Assembly (NCBI RefSeq): GCF_030272615.1
Contig: NC_081408.1
Location: 768,951,336 to 769,015,335 of the forward strand
Length of the DNA stretch: 64,000 bases
Direction of reading: 5' to 3'
Source of the DNA: Cryptomeria japonica
Lineage: Eukaryota; Streptophyta; Pinopsida; Cupressales; Cupressaceae
Part shown: in pieces, positions 30,946-43,110 of the stretch
Numbering within the stretch: position 1 is the stretch's first letter
Layout of the letters: every line of letters starts with the position of its first letter
Translations under genes and position numbers: made by a program
Notes under the pieces: model-generated
Database searches by the model: none
What the model saw: the letters and a program-made list of their open reading frames with translations, nothing else
Told to the model about the DNA's origin: nothing

Positions 30946-32579
30946 GAAAGAATAAGACTTCAGGTGCTCTCATTCCTCTATTCTCAATTATAGGGTCCAC
31001 TTGGTTGGAGATTTGCATTTGATTACCTTATTATTATTAGTGTCTTATCTAGTGCACAAGGTTCTCTTGCTTGTTAACTACTTCATCTTAGGGTGCTTTC
31101 ATATGTCGGTTTGTGTTTTCAGATCTTCGTATTGCCTAACTTTCTTCCTAAGGTTTGGAACAATCACCCTAATTCGAGCCTTGTTCTTGTGTTAAGAATT
31201 TGTTCTAATCCAGTTTGAACTATTGAAGATAGTTATGCCCTACTCTCTATTTTTTTAAGTATGTTTAGCTCTCAACCTATTTGATGTGGTGATCCAAATT
31301 GATGCATTGATCTAAATACATCCTTGGCACTTAAGACTTCAACATGTGTATTCAGATATAAATCTAGGAGTATTATGATGGCAAGCACAAATAGAAAGAT
31401 GAATAAATTTATAGGAGATTTAGAAACATCGAACCTCAGTCATTGGTGTGATAGACATCTTACTTAGTATCTATGCCCAATGTTGACCTTACTATCTTCA
31501 TATTATAATCTAATCCCTTATGATACTTGTTGCATAGTTCTAATGCACTGTATTCTATCTAAGTCTTGAAATGCTCAATAGTCTTGCTGCTCTAGAATTA
31601 TATACTCTTATGGTGTGTCTCTTGATTTGCATCAAATCTCTTAATATCATATGGACTGAATTTTATGTTCTGTTTTATGTTTGGATAAGGTTGTCATGTA
31701 GGGCTATGACTGTGTAACACTTGGTTCTCTTCAACTCTTCATCATAGGCCCTCATTTTCTTTGTTATGCTGTTATTATAACCTTGCTCTGCTCCTCTTGT
31801 GTAGAGGATGGCCTTTATCTCTAATGCATTTTCTGTCATGGCTTTCATCATCCTTACATAATATTCATTGCGACACTATCTCTTCAATTTAAGCATATTG
31901 CCTATTACATTCTTTGAAGTAAATATTCTCTTGATGATGAAACCTAAGATGAATGAGGTATCTAACTTATTGAATTTGGCTTTCGATTATACGCTTGTGC
32001 TCAACTACAATGTGTATCCTTTTGTGGTCGATACTCATATATGATTTTACGCATTGGCTGGAAAGACAATTAGGCTTATATACCTTGCTTATAGATTTTG
32101 TAAAATGTTTTTTGAAGTCATACACTTGCCTTAGTTTCCTAATATAAGCTAACTCTCTGTTATTCAACTATGGAAAACAATTTTAGAATGTTGTGTAGCT
32201 TTACTCTATGGTTGAAGTTGATCATAGACTAGCAATATCCTTTTGAGCAATTCTGGCATATGTTATCAATGGTGGAAGTCTAGATAAGTTACTTTACATG
32301 TTAATTTATTCTATTGGGATATTTTCTCTTCAAGAGTTTCTTGAATTACCATGCCTTCAAGCTTAAGAGGGAGCTTTGTTTCTTCACTTGAAGGTATGCC
32401 TTGATCACAATGATTGTACTACAGGTCCATTTCGTAAAAGTGAAGTAGGGAAAAGGTTGGCATTTCTCATCTTTGATTTATGGCTGCCTTCCTTGATTGA
32501 TTCTTAGTTTATGCGATCTTCATGAGACTTGATTACCACAATTTTATATTAAGAATCAAAAGAGAGTTCCATATGGAAG
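30946..32579 (+). other. 1.6-kb unassigned segment inside C2
   Basis: Sits where gag, protease and integrase should be but shows no copia motif in either strand. It is A+T-rich with many stops and no open frame over 70 codons. It may be foreign filler acquired before insertion, or coding sequence decayed beyond reading. Confidence 0.45.
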
Positions 32580-33867
32580 TTTTTGGAAATATGAAGCTAG
32601 ATGTAGTTAGAAGGAAACATTTGCTCTTGCTGCTAGATATACTAATATTAGAACCACTCTAGCTAATGCTGCAGGCTGGAAGTTAGATATAAAGACTGTT
32701 TTCTTTATGTTGTCTATATTGAACAACCTGAAGGTTATGAGATTCATAAAATAGAAACTCATGTGTGCAAACTGAAGAAAGCTCTCTATGGTCTCAAGCA
32801 AGCTCCTAGGGCTTGGTATGAAAGAATTGATAAGTACTTAGTTAGTTCAAGGTTTTATAAGAATGATGTTGATCTTAACATTTACTTTAAAGTATTTAAT
32901 GGTGAAATGCTAATTTTGGTTTTATATGTGGATGATTTATTTCTAACTGGTGAAGATAGTCTCATCATTAGGTGTAAGAAAGAATTAGCTATTGAATTTG
33001 AAATGAAGAATCTAGGTCTAATGCATTACTTTCTAGGGTTAGAAGTGTGGCAAAGACCTAATGAAATTATTCTGTCAAGGAAAAATATAGTATTGATATA
33101 TTGAAAAGATTTGGTATGATGGAAGCTAACTTGAAGAAGTTGAGTATTTTTTTCAGCTAACTCTAATTTTGCAGATCCTTTAGAGTACAGGCAGTTGATT
33201 GAATCCTGGATGTATCTAGTCAACACTAATTTGCTATGCAGTGAATGCACTTAGCCAATTCATGAACCAGCCAAAGCATGTTCACTTGGTGGCAGCCAAG
33301 CACATCCTGAGATAATTGCGTGGAACAGTTGGCTATGGACTAAAGTATCCAATCAACACAGTAATCAATTTGGAAGGCTACTCTGATTCTGATTGGGTTG
33401 GAAGTGTTACTGATAGGAAAAACACTTTAGGAATCTATTTCAGCTTGGGTTTCGCTATGATCTCTTGGGCCAATAGGAAACAGTCCTCAGTTGCATTGAG
33501 TACTGCAGAACTTGAATACATTGCTTCAAGTGTGGCAACTAGAGAAGTAGTTTGGCTTCGCACGCTTCTTGCTGGGTTGTTTGGACAACCTTGGGAATCC
33601 ACTGTTATTTATTATGATAATCAGAGTTGTATTAAAATGTCTAATAATCCTGTGTTTCATGACAGGTCAAAACACGTGGAAACTCATTATCACTATGTTC
33701 GTGGTATGGTACAAAGAGGTGCCATTCAGCTGAAATATATCAGCACTGATGAACAAGTTTCTAATGTTCTCACCAAGCCTCTAGCTCGCTTGAAGTTTGA
33801 GTACTTCAGAGAGAAGCTTGGAATTGTGGAGAACACAATATTGATTGAGAGGGAGTCTCAATCTTAG
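32580..33867 (+). pseudogene. C2 reverse transcriptase and RNase H
   Basis: Plus strand. RT fragments [40 protein letters not shown], the catalytic LYVDDLFLTGED and LMHYFLGLEVWQ are followed by a frameshifted stretch (33090-33300). RNase H is one open frame (33316-33867): GYSDSDWVGSVTDRKNT, ISWANRKQSSVALSTAELEY, DNQSCIKMSNNPVFHDRSKH and NVLTKPLARLKFEYFREKLG. Not functional. Confidence 0.9.
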
Positions 33868-34164
33868 TGATGCAATTTAGAATGCATTTTCCACCCTCTG
33901 CGGGCAATGCAAGGTGATAGTGTATCCTTCTCTGTGAGAAGGTTGAGGTGTAAGACCTCTTCCACCTTCTGCGGGCAATGCAAGGTGGATCCATCCTCTA
34001 CGGGCAATGCCAGATGGACATCATGAAATGAGTTCATGATATTTATGTGTTTTATTGCAAGTATACTCTATGGAGCTTATGCATGCATCCTTGTGGGCAA
34101 TGCAAGATGAAGGTCATGAATGGATCATGACAAGTGGCAGCTATCCTCCCTAGCTAAGAGGGAG
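33868..34164 (+). repeat. C2 3' untranslated repeats and polypurine tract
   Basis: Several units with core CCACCYTCTGCGGGCAATGC (33892, 33960 and variants at about 33990 and 34090), then AGCTAAGAGGGAG at 34152-34164 next to the LTR. Confidence 0.85.
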
Positions 34165-35110
34165 TGTTGAAATAGTAGCTAGCTCGGATACCTATCTATT
34201 GTATTTTAATGTTGTCAATGGCAATTAAAATACACATGTATTATCTATTATGTAAATCAAACTTAGGGCTGGGCCCAAATACATGTAACTTGTAATTATG
34301 TCTTGCTTGGGCAAGACCTATATATAATGTAACTTGTGGATAGGACAGGCCCTATAAATGTAACTTGTAATTTGGTCTGACCCTCATTGGGCGATGTAAC
34401 TTGTGGTCCTATATTGAATGTAACTTGTAGATAGAGTAGGCCCAATATGTATTTTGAGCGATTATGTAATTGGGCTGGGCCCAAACTCATGTAGCGTGTG
34501 GTAAAGGCAATCAAGCAATAACGTCTTAATAGGTCAAGACCTATTTGGACGATATACATAATATTATTATTAAATTAACAAGGTAGGCCGACTTGAGACT
34601 TGACACCACAAGTCAAGTATATAAGCAAGGCATTTGCACAACATAATGAATCAATTAATATACAAGGCGAATCATTCTTAAGGATGCCAACACATGTAAT
34701 CTGCTCTCCAACATTTGGCAATCTCTCTCTCTCTCTTGTGCGAACTTGCTCCTCATCCATTGTGTGAAGGCTGGCTGTTAGGTGATGCTATCAAGATCTT
34801 GCGAAGCTAATGAAGACTTGCCTTGAGCGAATTTGATGCTGATGATAAGGGCTGCAATCTCCATTATCATATAAACAGGAATTCAGATCTGCTATCTTAC
34901 TGGTTGAACAACAATTTGAGATAAGCACACTTGCCTTGTAATTGCCTACATTTGAGATAATACATGACGTACTTTGTGGCTGGGTTTTTCACCTCCAAGA
35001 GGGAGGTTTTCCTAGGGTATTGATGTGTCTTGTTTTGTGTTTTTATTGCTGTTACTATTCTATTACAACCTGATTATTTAAGATTAACATCTGATTGCTT
35101 AAAATTAACA
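34165..35110 (+). repeat. C2 3' LTR
   Basis: 946 bp partner of 29700-30659, from TGTTGAAATAG to AAAATTAACA. Confidence 0.93.
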
Positions 35111-36784
35111 CATTTAACAACAATGAAGGCCAGACATCAAAGTTTCTTGTGGAAAACGCTTATGAGTGAAAAACCATGGCAAATCGAACTCTTATTTAAA
35201 CTTCAAAATGGGTACCAACCCAACAATACATGAGTGAGCTTCAACTCACAAAAGGCACCAACCCTTTCAATCAGCACCAACTTCACACACTGAAACAACA
35301 AACAAAGAGCACAAACTCAAAGAGAATCTTTGTTTTGAAACTGAATCTCATACACATAAAATATATCGGCAATCAGGAGAACATAACTTAGATCACAACT
35401 TTCACAGTGTTCATAGTTATCCTTTAAGCACCCGACCACATATTTTTAAAACATCAAAAGTTATTCCCTTTGTCTTTTCAAAACCGATTTTAAGAATAGC
35501 GAAAGATAAGTCGAAAGAGGCACAAATTTATTTTTAGACTGTGGCAGCTACAACACTCGAACTATCACAACCACTTTCTCATGGAAAGAACACTGCATCC
35601 AAGAAGATCTCCATCACGTCTTTACACCAAAAGAACTTTCATTTTTGATACTTCAATATCCACAAAGGCAGCACTTTGCATCAAAACGGCTCAAGGGAGA
35701 AATTTCACAACTCTTCTACACTTCGACATTAGCATCTACAGTAAACAATGCTCACAGTCAAAATACGATACACCACCACAAAATTTTTGAGTCTAATTTT
35801 CTTTTCAAAATTGCACTATGTTCATCACACTCAACACACCCAAGAAATTTGAAATCTCTATCGCGAAAAGTATTATCGACCTGCTATCATAGAATTCATT
35901 GCCACCATAACACACATATTTAATTCCTTGCATATTAATTGCCTCATATGACTTTATTAGAAAAAGAAACTTCAAAGCCAAATGGAGGCACATACTTACT
36001 TCGCCTTCAACACTAGAAAAATTGAATTTATCCGAGTTCAATTTTTAATAAAAATCAACCTCCATCCGTTTCAACATTAATTTGACCACTTGAGCCTGAT
36101 ATTAAAGCCATGATCAAGGTAGTAATGAGAATCAAAAGAAAAACGATTGCTTGCAGAGCCATCACTGTCGCAACAAAGAAAGGCATCTTTTTAAAATGAA
36201 TTTCGACTCTTAAAAAAAAAAATTGCCTCTGCAAACACCGAGTTCATGTATTTAAAAAAAAAACATTGAAATTCCCAAAAGAAACTTAATATGTCTCCAG
36301 AAATCTTTATATTCCATTTTGCTAAGAAAGATTCCATGAACATGCCAAAATAATAGGAACTCAGTCAAATGATGCCTCCAGGAAATTTAAACTCCCATGA
36401 CTTCCCTATCAGGAGCACAAAATCAGAAAATATAATGGTAGGCTGGAATATTTAATTCAATGCATTCCGTAGGTTCGCGTCAAATGTTTTAAATTTTTCG
36501 TCAAACACACATCAATAAAGAATGTCAATCAAAAATAAAAAAATCAATTCTTTGAACAGTCAAGGCTGACATTGCATGAGCAACTGACATAAGCGACAAG
36601 TAGGCATACACACAACTTAGCTAAAGTAGACACACATACACACAGCTCCAACAAGCACCTAAGTAGCTAAAGAACACAACCACATAGCTCAAGCTGCTTA
36701 ACCAACTAGGCACACAGGGTGATCAACCAATATATATAGATAAACACAATTCAGCCTTCGACATCAATGACAAATAATCCAACA
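35111..36784 (-). repeat. B 5' LTR, part right of C2
   Basis: Matches 15128-16747 and 24119-24192 in order. Plus-strand end CCAACA at 36784. At about 36704-36722 it preserves the empty site 'actaggcacacagggtgatc' used by N1 in the sister LTR. No coding. Confidence 0.9.
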
Positions 36785-37614
36785 GATTTTGCCTTTATTC
36801 TTCTTCTTGAAATCTTCCTCATTGTCTTGATCATCTTTGGTATAGGGACACTTAGCAGCAAAGCGTCTAGCTTTCTCACAATTGAAACACTTGAGGAGTA
36901 GTTTCCCTTTGTACTTTCTAAAACCCTTTTTAAGTTTCTTTACAAGTTCTGCAATCTCTTCATTGACATCACTACCTAACTTTGAACTTTCTTTTTTTGC
37001 CTTCCTTGTTGCTTTGAATGCAATTTCCCTTTTGGTAGTTTCTTCATCAACAGTTCTCATCTCATAAGCAGTTAGTATTTCATGTAAATCATCAACAGTA
37101 ATTGTTTTAAGATCCCTATCTTCTTCTAAAGTAGAAATCTTAGCATTATACCTTGAGGGTAATGACCTTAATGCCTTTTGCACAACTACTTTGTCTTCCA
37201 CTTTTTCTCCAAGGCCTTTAATAGCATTCACTATCTTGTCCACTCTTAACAGATACTTTGCGATCTGTTCATCGTCTTCAATCGTTAAACTCTCAAATTA
37301 AATCTTGTAGGGTTGTAGTTTGGCTTGTTTCACTTTGTCATCTCCTTCATAAATGCTCTTCAACTTATCCCAAATCTCCTTGGCTGTTTTATGATGCATA
37401 ACCTTGACAAACTCAATGTTAGATAAACAACATAAAATAGCATTTTTAGCTTTGGAATTGTTTTCATAATCCCTTTTCTTTGCAGGATCGGTTAAAGGGA
37501 GTTCTACCACCATCCAAACATCAAAACCTAAGGAAAAAATATAACTTTTCATTTTAATGCTCCAAAACCCATAATTGGTGCCATCAAACAAAGGTGCCTT
37601 ATTAGATGAAGACC
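36785..37614 (-). pseudogene. Copia element F, gag N-terminal part
   Basis: Minus strand. From 37614: NKAPLFDGTNYGFWSIKM, HHKTAKEIWDKLKSIYEGDD, then (next frame, 37243-36785) QKALRSLPSRYNAKISTLEE and the knuckle CFNCEKARRFAAKC, ending FKKKNKGK against the B LTR. The sequel is at 15029. One stop lies between the two frames. The right end is cut near the gag start by element N3. Confidence 0.87.
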
Positions 37615-40243
37615 TGTTGACGCATCTAAAGTCGCGAAATTATGACTTCATCCGGCCAATGCAGAATAGAAATGCTAAGAATCCTATCCTCTCTTGAGAT
37701 AAGGAAATCCCTAATGCTGTGTGAATTTGATCAATGGGGATTACCTCAATGTTTTGGTTGTCAGGTCTTGACTACAGGATAGCTTAGTAGTTTGATGTGT
37801 TTTGCTGGAAACACAAAGGGGACTAATGGTTAGATAGAATTGGTTTCGAATGGGTTCCCTAAAGTTTAACAGTCCTATATCATCTGATTTTGCCTTTGAT
37901 TGATGCTATTTCAGCTTGACTGGAGGGTTTCTTTAACGAAAAAGGAAAAAGGAGAGAGGGATAAAGAGTGAGTAAGAACAACTAACTAATTCTAACTAAG
38001 ACAACATATTCAACATATAGACAGAAATCTTAAAATAACTAGAAATTACTTTGCCAGCCAATTAGCACAACTAGGTAAAAACCAGTGCAATCATCTAAGG
38101 ATTTCAAATTTTCAAGCTATTAGATACGAATGATAGACTCTTACACCTATTCATCCAAATTTAATAACCGAACTTAACACAAAAGGGGTTTAGACTAACC
38201 ATGCAGAGGAAACAATAATCAACTATTTCCTATGGTATGACCTAAGATTTTCCATCAAATATATGCCTAAATAACTGTCTGAAATTAAATACAGTTGCAG
38301 AAATATGAAATAAATGGAGAAGAGGACCATGCACTCACAGTAGAACAAACACAGCTTTAACTTCCATTAAATCCTGTATGTATTTTGCCAGAGTTTTTGC
38401 AACAATCTTTGTTTTTTCTCCCTTATAAAGAGGAACTAATTCCTTTATATAGAATTCCAAAAATGGATGAATGGCCAAGATTTAACCTTAAATAAGTGGA
38501 CCAGATTCATCCTATATCAAAATTGCCCATACCCATAAATGGGAGGCAAAAATATCAGCAACAACAAAAAGAGAAACAATAACTACCCAAAAGGTAATTA
38601 ATAACTACCCCAAAGCTGCTCCAAAAAGTGCACATGCACGGAGCTCAAGATTTACAACTGTTTTGGCAGTTAGAAATGAACTTTATGCCTAAAAAGTGCT
38701 TTTTAAGATTTTTAAAAGAAACTTGCACTTTATGAAAGCACTTTCTCCTTTTCTGCTGTAGACCCTTTTTTCCAAAAATTCGTCCTCGCTGTGCAAATAC
38801 TCCTTCCAGAGGTCCCAACCTACTGCACGTTCTGCTCGAACATATTCTTGAAATCTGATGCATAGCTGGAACAACACCGCGCTTGGAGGCATAGGAGGAT
38901 GGCGTATTTTATATTGCATACCCTCCAAGTGGTGGTCCACATGCTTTAACCCATCCTTCTAGTCGGACCGATGAGCCTCAAAACATAAAATGTCCGTATG
39001 CAATCCACTGGCAAATTCTAGGTCCTCCATGGAGTATGCGACCTTATCAATTCTCAGCCTATCCTCCCAGTCGGGTTGTACCTTCTTATCGGATAAACTA
39101 TTCTTCTAGCCAAAGACCATTGATTTGAGGATCTTTCCACCAAGATCCCTCATGTTTTTCAAAATTTCCTCGCATTCCTCCTGCTCTTTATTAATGGTAT
39201 CTTTTGTGTCACTCTTCATGTTGGCAGTCCAGTACCATTCTTAAAAAATGCCGATGTCATAAGGATCCAGGATAGTGGACAATGTGGGAATCTATGTGTG
39301 GGTCCAGAAAAGAGCCCTCATGAGGGGAAGAATTGTACCGACCATCTCATGGATCTTGAAACACTCCCTCTTTACCTCAAACAAATTGACAAGAATGGTC
39401 TCTCGTTGGTGGGCCATTTCCTTTACATCTTCAATGATCCTCTCGCCTTTTTCTTTGATGTCCCGAATCCATTCCTTGACAGCTTTGGCGGTATCGCATA
39501 CTCCTTCAAACTCTGTTGTAGTCCTTTGTGCCAATGCCAATGGGGGAACATGGGATTCAGGGGCATGTTTCAATGGTTTTAGCAGGTGATCAATATATCC
39601 CTCATCTTGCTTAGCATGAACTCGGTACATGTTTCTTTCAGTAGTCATTTTGTCGAGTTGTTTGAGCATATTCTGTACGGAATCCTTGAACTGCTCCCTT
39701 TCTTTCTCCTTGGTGGCTCGCTCTATCGGGATGGTTGAAATGCTATAATCAGCAAATGCAATTTGATCTGCTGGCTTATCGACAGGTGGAGTAGCGATAT
39801 GGATGGTGCGGTTTCTCTGCTCATCCTTGGTGATCCGGGACTAGGTCTTAGGCTTCTTCTTGCCTTTGGATTTTATCTCTCCAATACGAGAGAAGATATC
39901 CTCCAAGTTGATAGGTGGCTTGATGGCCACTTTTCGCTGTGCTCTAGCAACTAGCCAATCTTGAGGGATGGTCTGCCTAGATGTTATGGTCAAATTCCCA
40001 CTTTGCTCCTTAGAGGTTTTAGCTGGCTCACTACCTATTTGCAATTGATCTGTCATAGAAGGAACAGATGCAGTATCCAACCCCTTACTTACGGCTGAGT
40101 TCTCCCCTACCTCACTGAACAACTGTCGGGTATCCCCTTGTGATGGTTGCTCTTCAATTCTATTGGGCTCCTGGGTCTTATCTTCCTTGTGCTCTCCCTC
40201 GATGGTGGTGTCATCTCTGCCGGTGCTATGCAATTGTAATTAA
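37615..40243 (-). mobile_element. Element N3: truncated N-family unit
   Basis: Begins (plus) TGTTGACGCATCTAAAGTCG with the N-family end block, followed by a non-coding 3' region like that of N2 and the C-terminal half of the large gene. Similarity to N2 stops at about 40243 in the middle of the gene; the 5' half, hairpins and array are absent. The left flank lies in F gag; no target duplication can be tested. Confidence 0.82.
38690..40243 (-). pseudogene. C-terminal half of the large N-family protein (N3 copy)
   Basis: Minus strand, closely similar to N2: LHSTG.DDTT, VGENS.VSKGLDT, IPQDWLVARA, P.NLEDIFSRIGE, SRITKDEQRN, HIATPPVDKPADQIA, AERNMYRV.A and TTTEFEGV.DTAKAVKEW, ending in VDHHLEGMQYKIRHPPMP and DLWKEYLHSEDEFLEK. 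Stops at KPKT* and others break it. N1 has the collinear DWL, IDLE, QIATP and ILAEDY blocks. Same unknown function as the N1 gene. Confidence 0.85.
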
Positions 40244-40288
40244 ATAACTGATACATAAGTATATTCAGATATCAATCACTATTATGGG
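40244..40288. repeat. Truncated end of a TGTAATGTCCCC-type LTR
   Basis: Ends 'attatggggacatcaca', like the ends of G1 and G2. Only about 60 bp remain next to the N3 break, which suggests the break of N3 and this LTR are the same event. Confidence 0.45.
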
Positions 40289-42252
40289 GACATCACATTC
40301 TAGTCCATGGCATCATTATGATTCTTCTCTTTACAAAGTAGGCATTCTTTCCCACAACAATATTAAAAATATATTTATCACAACACCCTTTTTATTGATA
40401 TGTACATCAACATACACTACACATATCTAACTCTCTATTTGAATGAAAAGAATATATATAAAATGCCTCAGGTGTTGGCTACCTGTATATGGTTTAAGAA
40501 GTTTCAAGTAGTTATAATCAATCTTCAATTTCCAACTGCCACTAAGTAGTTATAACCAATTTCCAACTGCCAACTGCCACTCAAACTTCTCTTCATCATG
40601 GCTTACTTACTTATCAGCAATCTACCTTGTTATAAAATCATCGCACCTTCTTCAAACAAAAACAATAGTCTTTAATTGTTTCAAATCAAGAAGATACAAA
40701 CAAATAAAAGACTAAGAGCAACGATCTTCTTTTCTTCATTAAGGTCTGAAACTCGTTATTTTCTGAAACTTATTTTTTGTGCATTTGATACAAGAAGTCT
40801 TTTGTAAATTCTTTGTGCAGCTTGTAATCATTTGACATCAATGAAAAGTATTTTAATAGTTTTGACTTTTGACAGGTCTTCAACAAGGGGGAGAATGTTG
40901 GGATTAAGGTGTCTCAACCTTCCAAACATGTTTATTTAATTATTTATTTTATTTTTCACCCACTTGGGAAATCCTAAAAGTTTAGGGGACTAGTGTCATA
41001 GATTTTTATGTTGGGACTATGACAAATTTCCATCATGACTATGATGGTTACTAGTTTCGTGGAAGACTTATGGAGAGTTATTTTTTGGCAGCTAGTATTT
41101 ATGGTGGAGTTCACTTTTTACAAGTGGTGTGAGACAGGAAGGCACCTATTCGTGTTCATGGTAATTTTTATGTTGTAGATACATTGTATTTGGCAAGTTG
41201 ACCATTCTAGATGAGATAGAGGTTGTTGCTTTGGAAGTTGCTATGTGCTACATGTCTTGGGATTAGCAAGATGTTGTTTATGATGCAACTTATCTCTTAG
41301 GCATTGAAGATGGTTTCGTAAACCATGAGTGCCTACCTCTTTGTGTTTAGATTTATATATATGTTGATGCCTTAGTTTATATTATGAGATAGGTTGATTA
41401 TTTTCTAAGACATAGTTACGCTATCGGAATTGCTCCAGAATTCTCTGTTGTTGTAGCCACTCTTGAAGAGCATTTTCTCTTTGCATTGTATTGTAACTGT
41501 TGGTTGTTGCTGATAATACAATTGAGTCTGCCTTTTGGAGTGTAGGTTTTTTCCCAAAAGTGTTTTCCCAAGTTTATCTGGTGTTATGAGTTTATTTGTT
41601 TAAATTTGAGTTTGTGTGTTTTTATCTAATCTATAATAATTAAAGGGTTTGTACGAGATTTTTGCATTCACTCTTCTGTTAGATTCAGCATTTGGACGTG
41701 TTATTCCTTACTTCCTTTCAATGTTGAGATAGGTAATTTGGTGTTAATAACTCGATAATTAGAATGCCTTGGTAATCTGCCATCTCATCTCCCACCTCCA
41801 CTACTAAAGCTATTATATTGATCCTCTCCCACCATCAGCAAGCGCCACATGCAAATGATGGGCATCAACATCATATCCATCACAACCTTGAATTGTATGC
41901 TTTCCCAAGAGCTTGACTTTTAGCTAAAAATAATTATTATGGTAGCTTCATTTAGAAAAAAGGGGAACATTACACTCGTAGATATTGTAAAGCAAAATAT
42001 TGGTTGTTTCTATTAAAATAATTAGAAATTATATGTTATTTATGTGAAAGTTTTTCTTTATTGCTTCTTTGGCATTACCTTTAATATGAGATCATCCTAG
42101 AAACAAACTATTAGCATTTTTCTTTAATAATGAGACTATTATTTCATTAGCAATGATGCATGTACAAATATGACAAGCTTATCTGATATTGTGAAAAAGT
42201 GTTTTATTCTGAGTGAATTCATAAATATTAAATAATAATTGATTCTTTATAG
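40289..42252 (+). other. Upstream host intron or intergenic DNA with a possible LTR
   Basis: No exon recognised. 'caacaagggggagaatgttgggattaagg' at about 40884-40912 has the form polypurine tract plus LTR start (TGTTGGGATTAAGG), so roughly 40897-41720 may be an old LTR. Its other end is unclear. The stretch 41740-42252 shows nothing. Confidence 0.4.
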
Positions 42253-42390
42253 GCTGAAGTTGATAGGCAAGGATATAAAAAGGACAAATGCATGTCAAAA
42301 ACAAATTGTGACCAAAACTCAGAGAAAGATCAAAAGGCTGCAGAAGGTGGAGATTCAGAAAATAAGAAGCATCATCTGCTTTTACTAGAG
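42253..42390 (+). CDS. Aspartyl aminopeptidase exon (M18 family), upstream of the zinc-site exon
   Basis: 46 codons in phase 0, preceded by TTCTTTATAG and followed by GTATTG. Translation starts AEVDRQGYKKDKCMSK, is charged and variable, and ends KKHHLLLLE. In plant M18 enzymes this is the variable loop between the NTQSHL-type region and the CDFELQ region. Aspartyl aminopeptidase is a dodecameric cytosolic metallopeptidase that removes N-terminal Asp or Glu. It is joined in frame to the next exon across a 456-bp intron. Upstream exons were not found in the window. Confidence 0.78.
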
Positions 42391-42846
42391 GTATTGCAAA
42401 CAACTATCCAATAAAATTCTCAAATTTTTCTTGGAGGAATATAGACATGGATGAGTTTTTTTTACATAACATAATTCTTTTGCAATGAAATATTTCACCA
42501 TGGATATGAATTTTCTATACAGCTACATGTATTATTTACATTCGGTTTCTTTTTGGCGGTCACAATTCACCACATATTTTACAAAGCAATTCAGCATGGG
42601 TTTTCTGCATAATTTTTATATCATCTTTTGCTAACTTGCTTATAAGGTGCAATTCATAATAAGTGTTTTTTCCTTGCAATTGACAATTATTATTATGTTT
42701 ATGTTCTTTAAAAACATCAATTTTTGGGATTCAGATGTTAAGATTATTGCCATACTTTAATAATTTGATTCTATTGGAGTAGTTTAGTCAAGTTACAATA
42801 AATATCATCATTTAGCAATCTTAGGATCATGGCTTTCTTTGTGCAG

Positions 42847-43002
42847 TTACTGGCCAGTGAGCTTAGTTGCAAACCAGAGGAAATTTGTGATTTTGAATTG
42901 CAACTATGTGACATACAACCAAGCGTGTTTGCTGGTGTTGAAAAGGAGTTTATATTTTCAGGCCGTCTTGACAATCTATGCATGTCATTTTGTTCTCTCA
43001 AG
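42847..43002 (+). CDS. Aspartyl aminopeptidase exon (M18 family) with a metal-binding Asp
   Basis: 52 codons in phase 0 between TTTGTGCAG and GTGAGC. Reads LLASELSCKPEEICDFELQL, then DIQPSVFAGVEKEFIFSG, then RLDNLCMSFCSLK. The FSGRLDNLCMSFCSLK block is highly characteristic of plant M18 aminopeptidases; the Asp of RLDN corresponds to the metal-bridging Asp of the family. No stop or shift, and splice signals are normal, so the gene may be functional. The next exon (expected to start ALID) was not found up to 64000. Element N2 lies 108 bp into the following intron. Confidence 0.88.
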
Positions 43003-43110
43003 GTGAGCCCCTATTTTCTTGGACACAATCACACATTTTTTAATTATGATATTGTCATATTCTTTATTTTTCATGGTTATTTCTTTGACTTGATTTGAAA
43101 GCAAGAGTAT

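Larger units (their letters stand above)
29700..35110 (+). mobile_element. Ty1/copia retrotransposon C2, internally decayed
   Basis: 5,411 bp with two near-identical LTRs, a Met-type primer-binding site and a polypurine tract, plus orientation. Flanks CATGA / CATTT fit a 5-bp duplication with later changes; the uninterrupted target is seen in the 3' LTR of B at about 15117 (GCACGAAACAAC). Only a gag stub and the RT-RNase H part are recognisable. The copy could not move itself. Confidence 0.92.
15030..36784 (-). mobile_element. Ty1/copia retrotransposon B with two nested insertions
   Basis: Minus-strand element. 5' LTR = 29602-29699 plus 35111-36784 (1,772 bp), interior 24193-29601, 3' LTR = 15030-16747 plus 24119-24192 (about 1,787 bp without the duplication). 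N1 sits in the 3' LTR and C2 in the 5' LTR. Removing them gives about 9 kb with gag, protease, integrase, RT and RNase H in copia order. Likely target duplication GATTT/GAGTT (36785-36789, 15025-15029; one mismatch), inside the gag of element F. LTRs and genes are decayed: several stops, frameshifts and a damaged RT active site. Confidence 0.9.
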
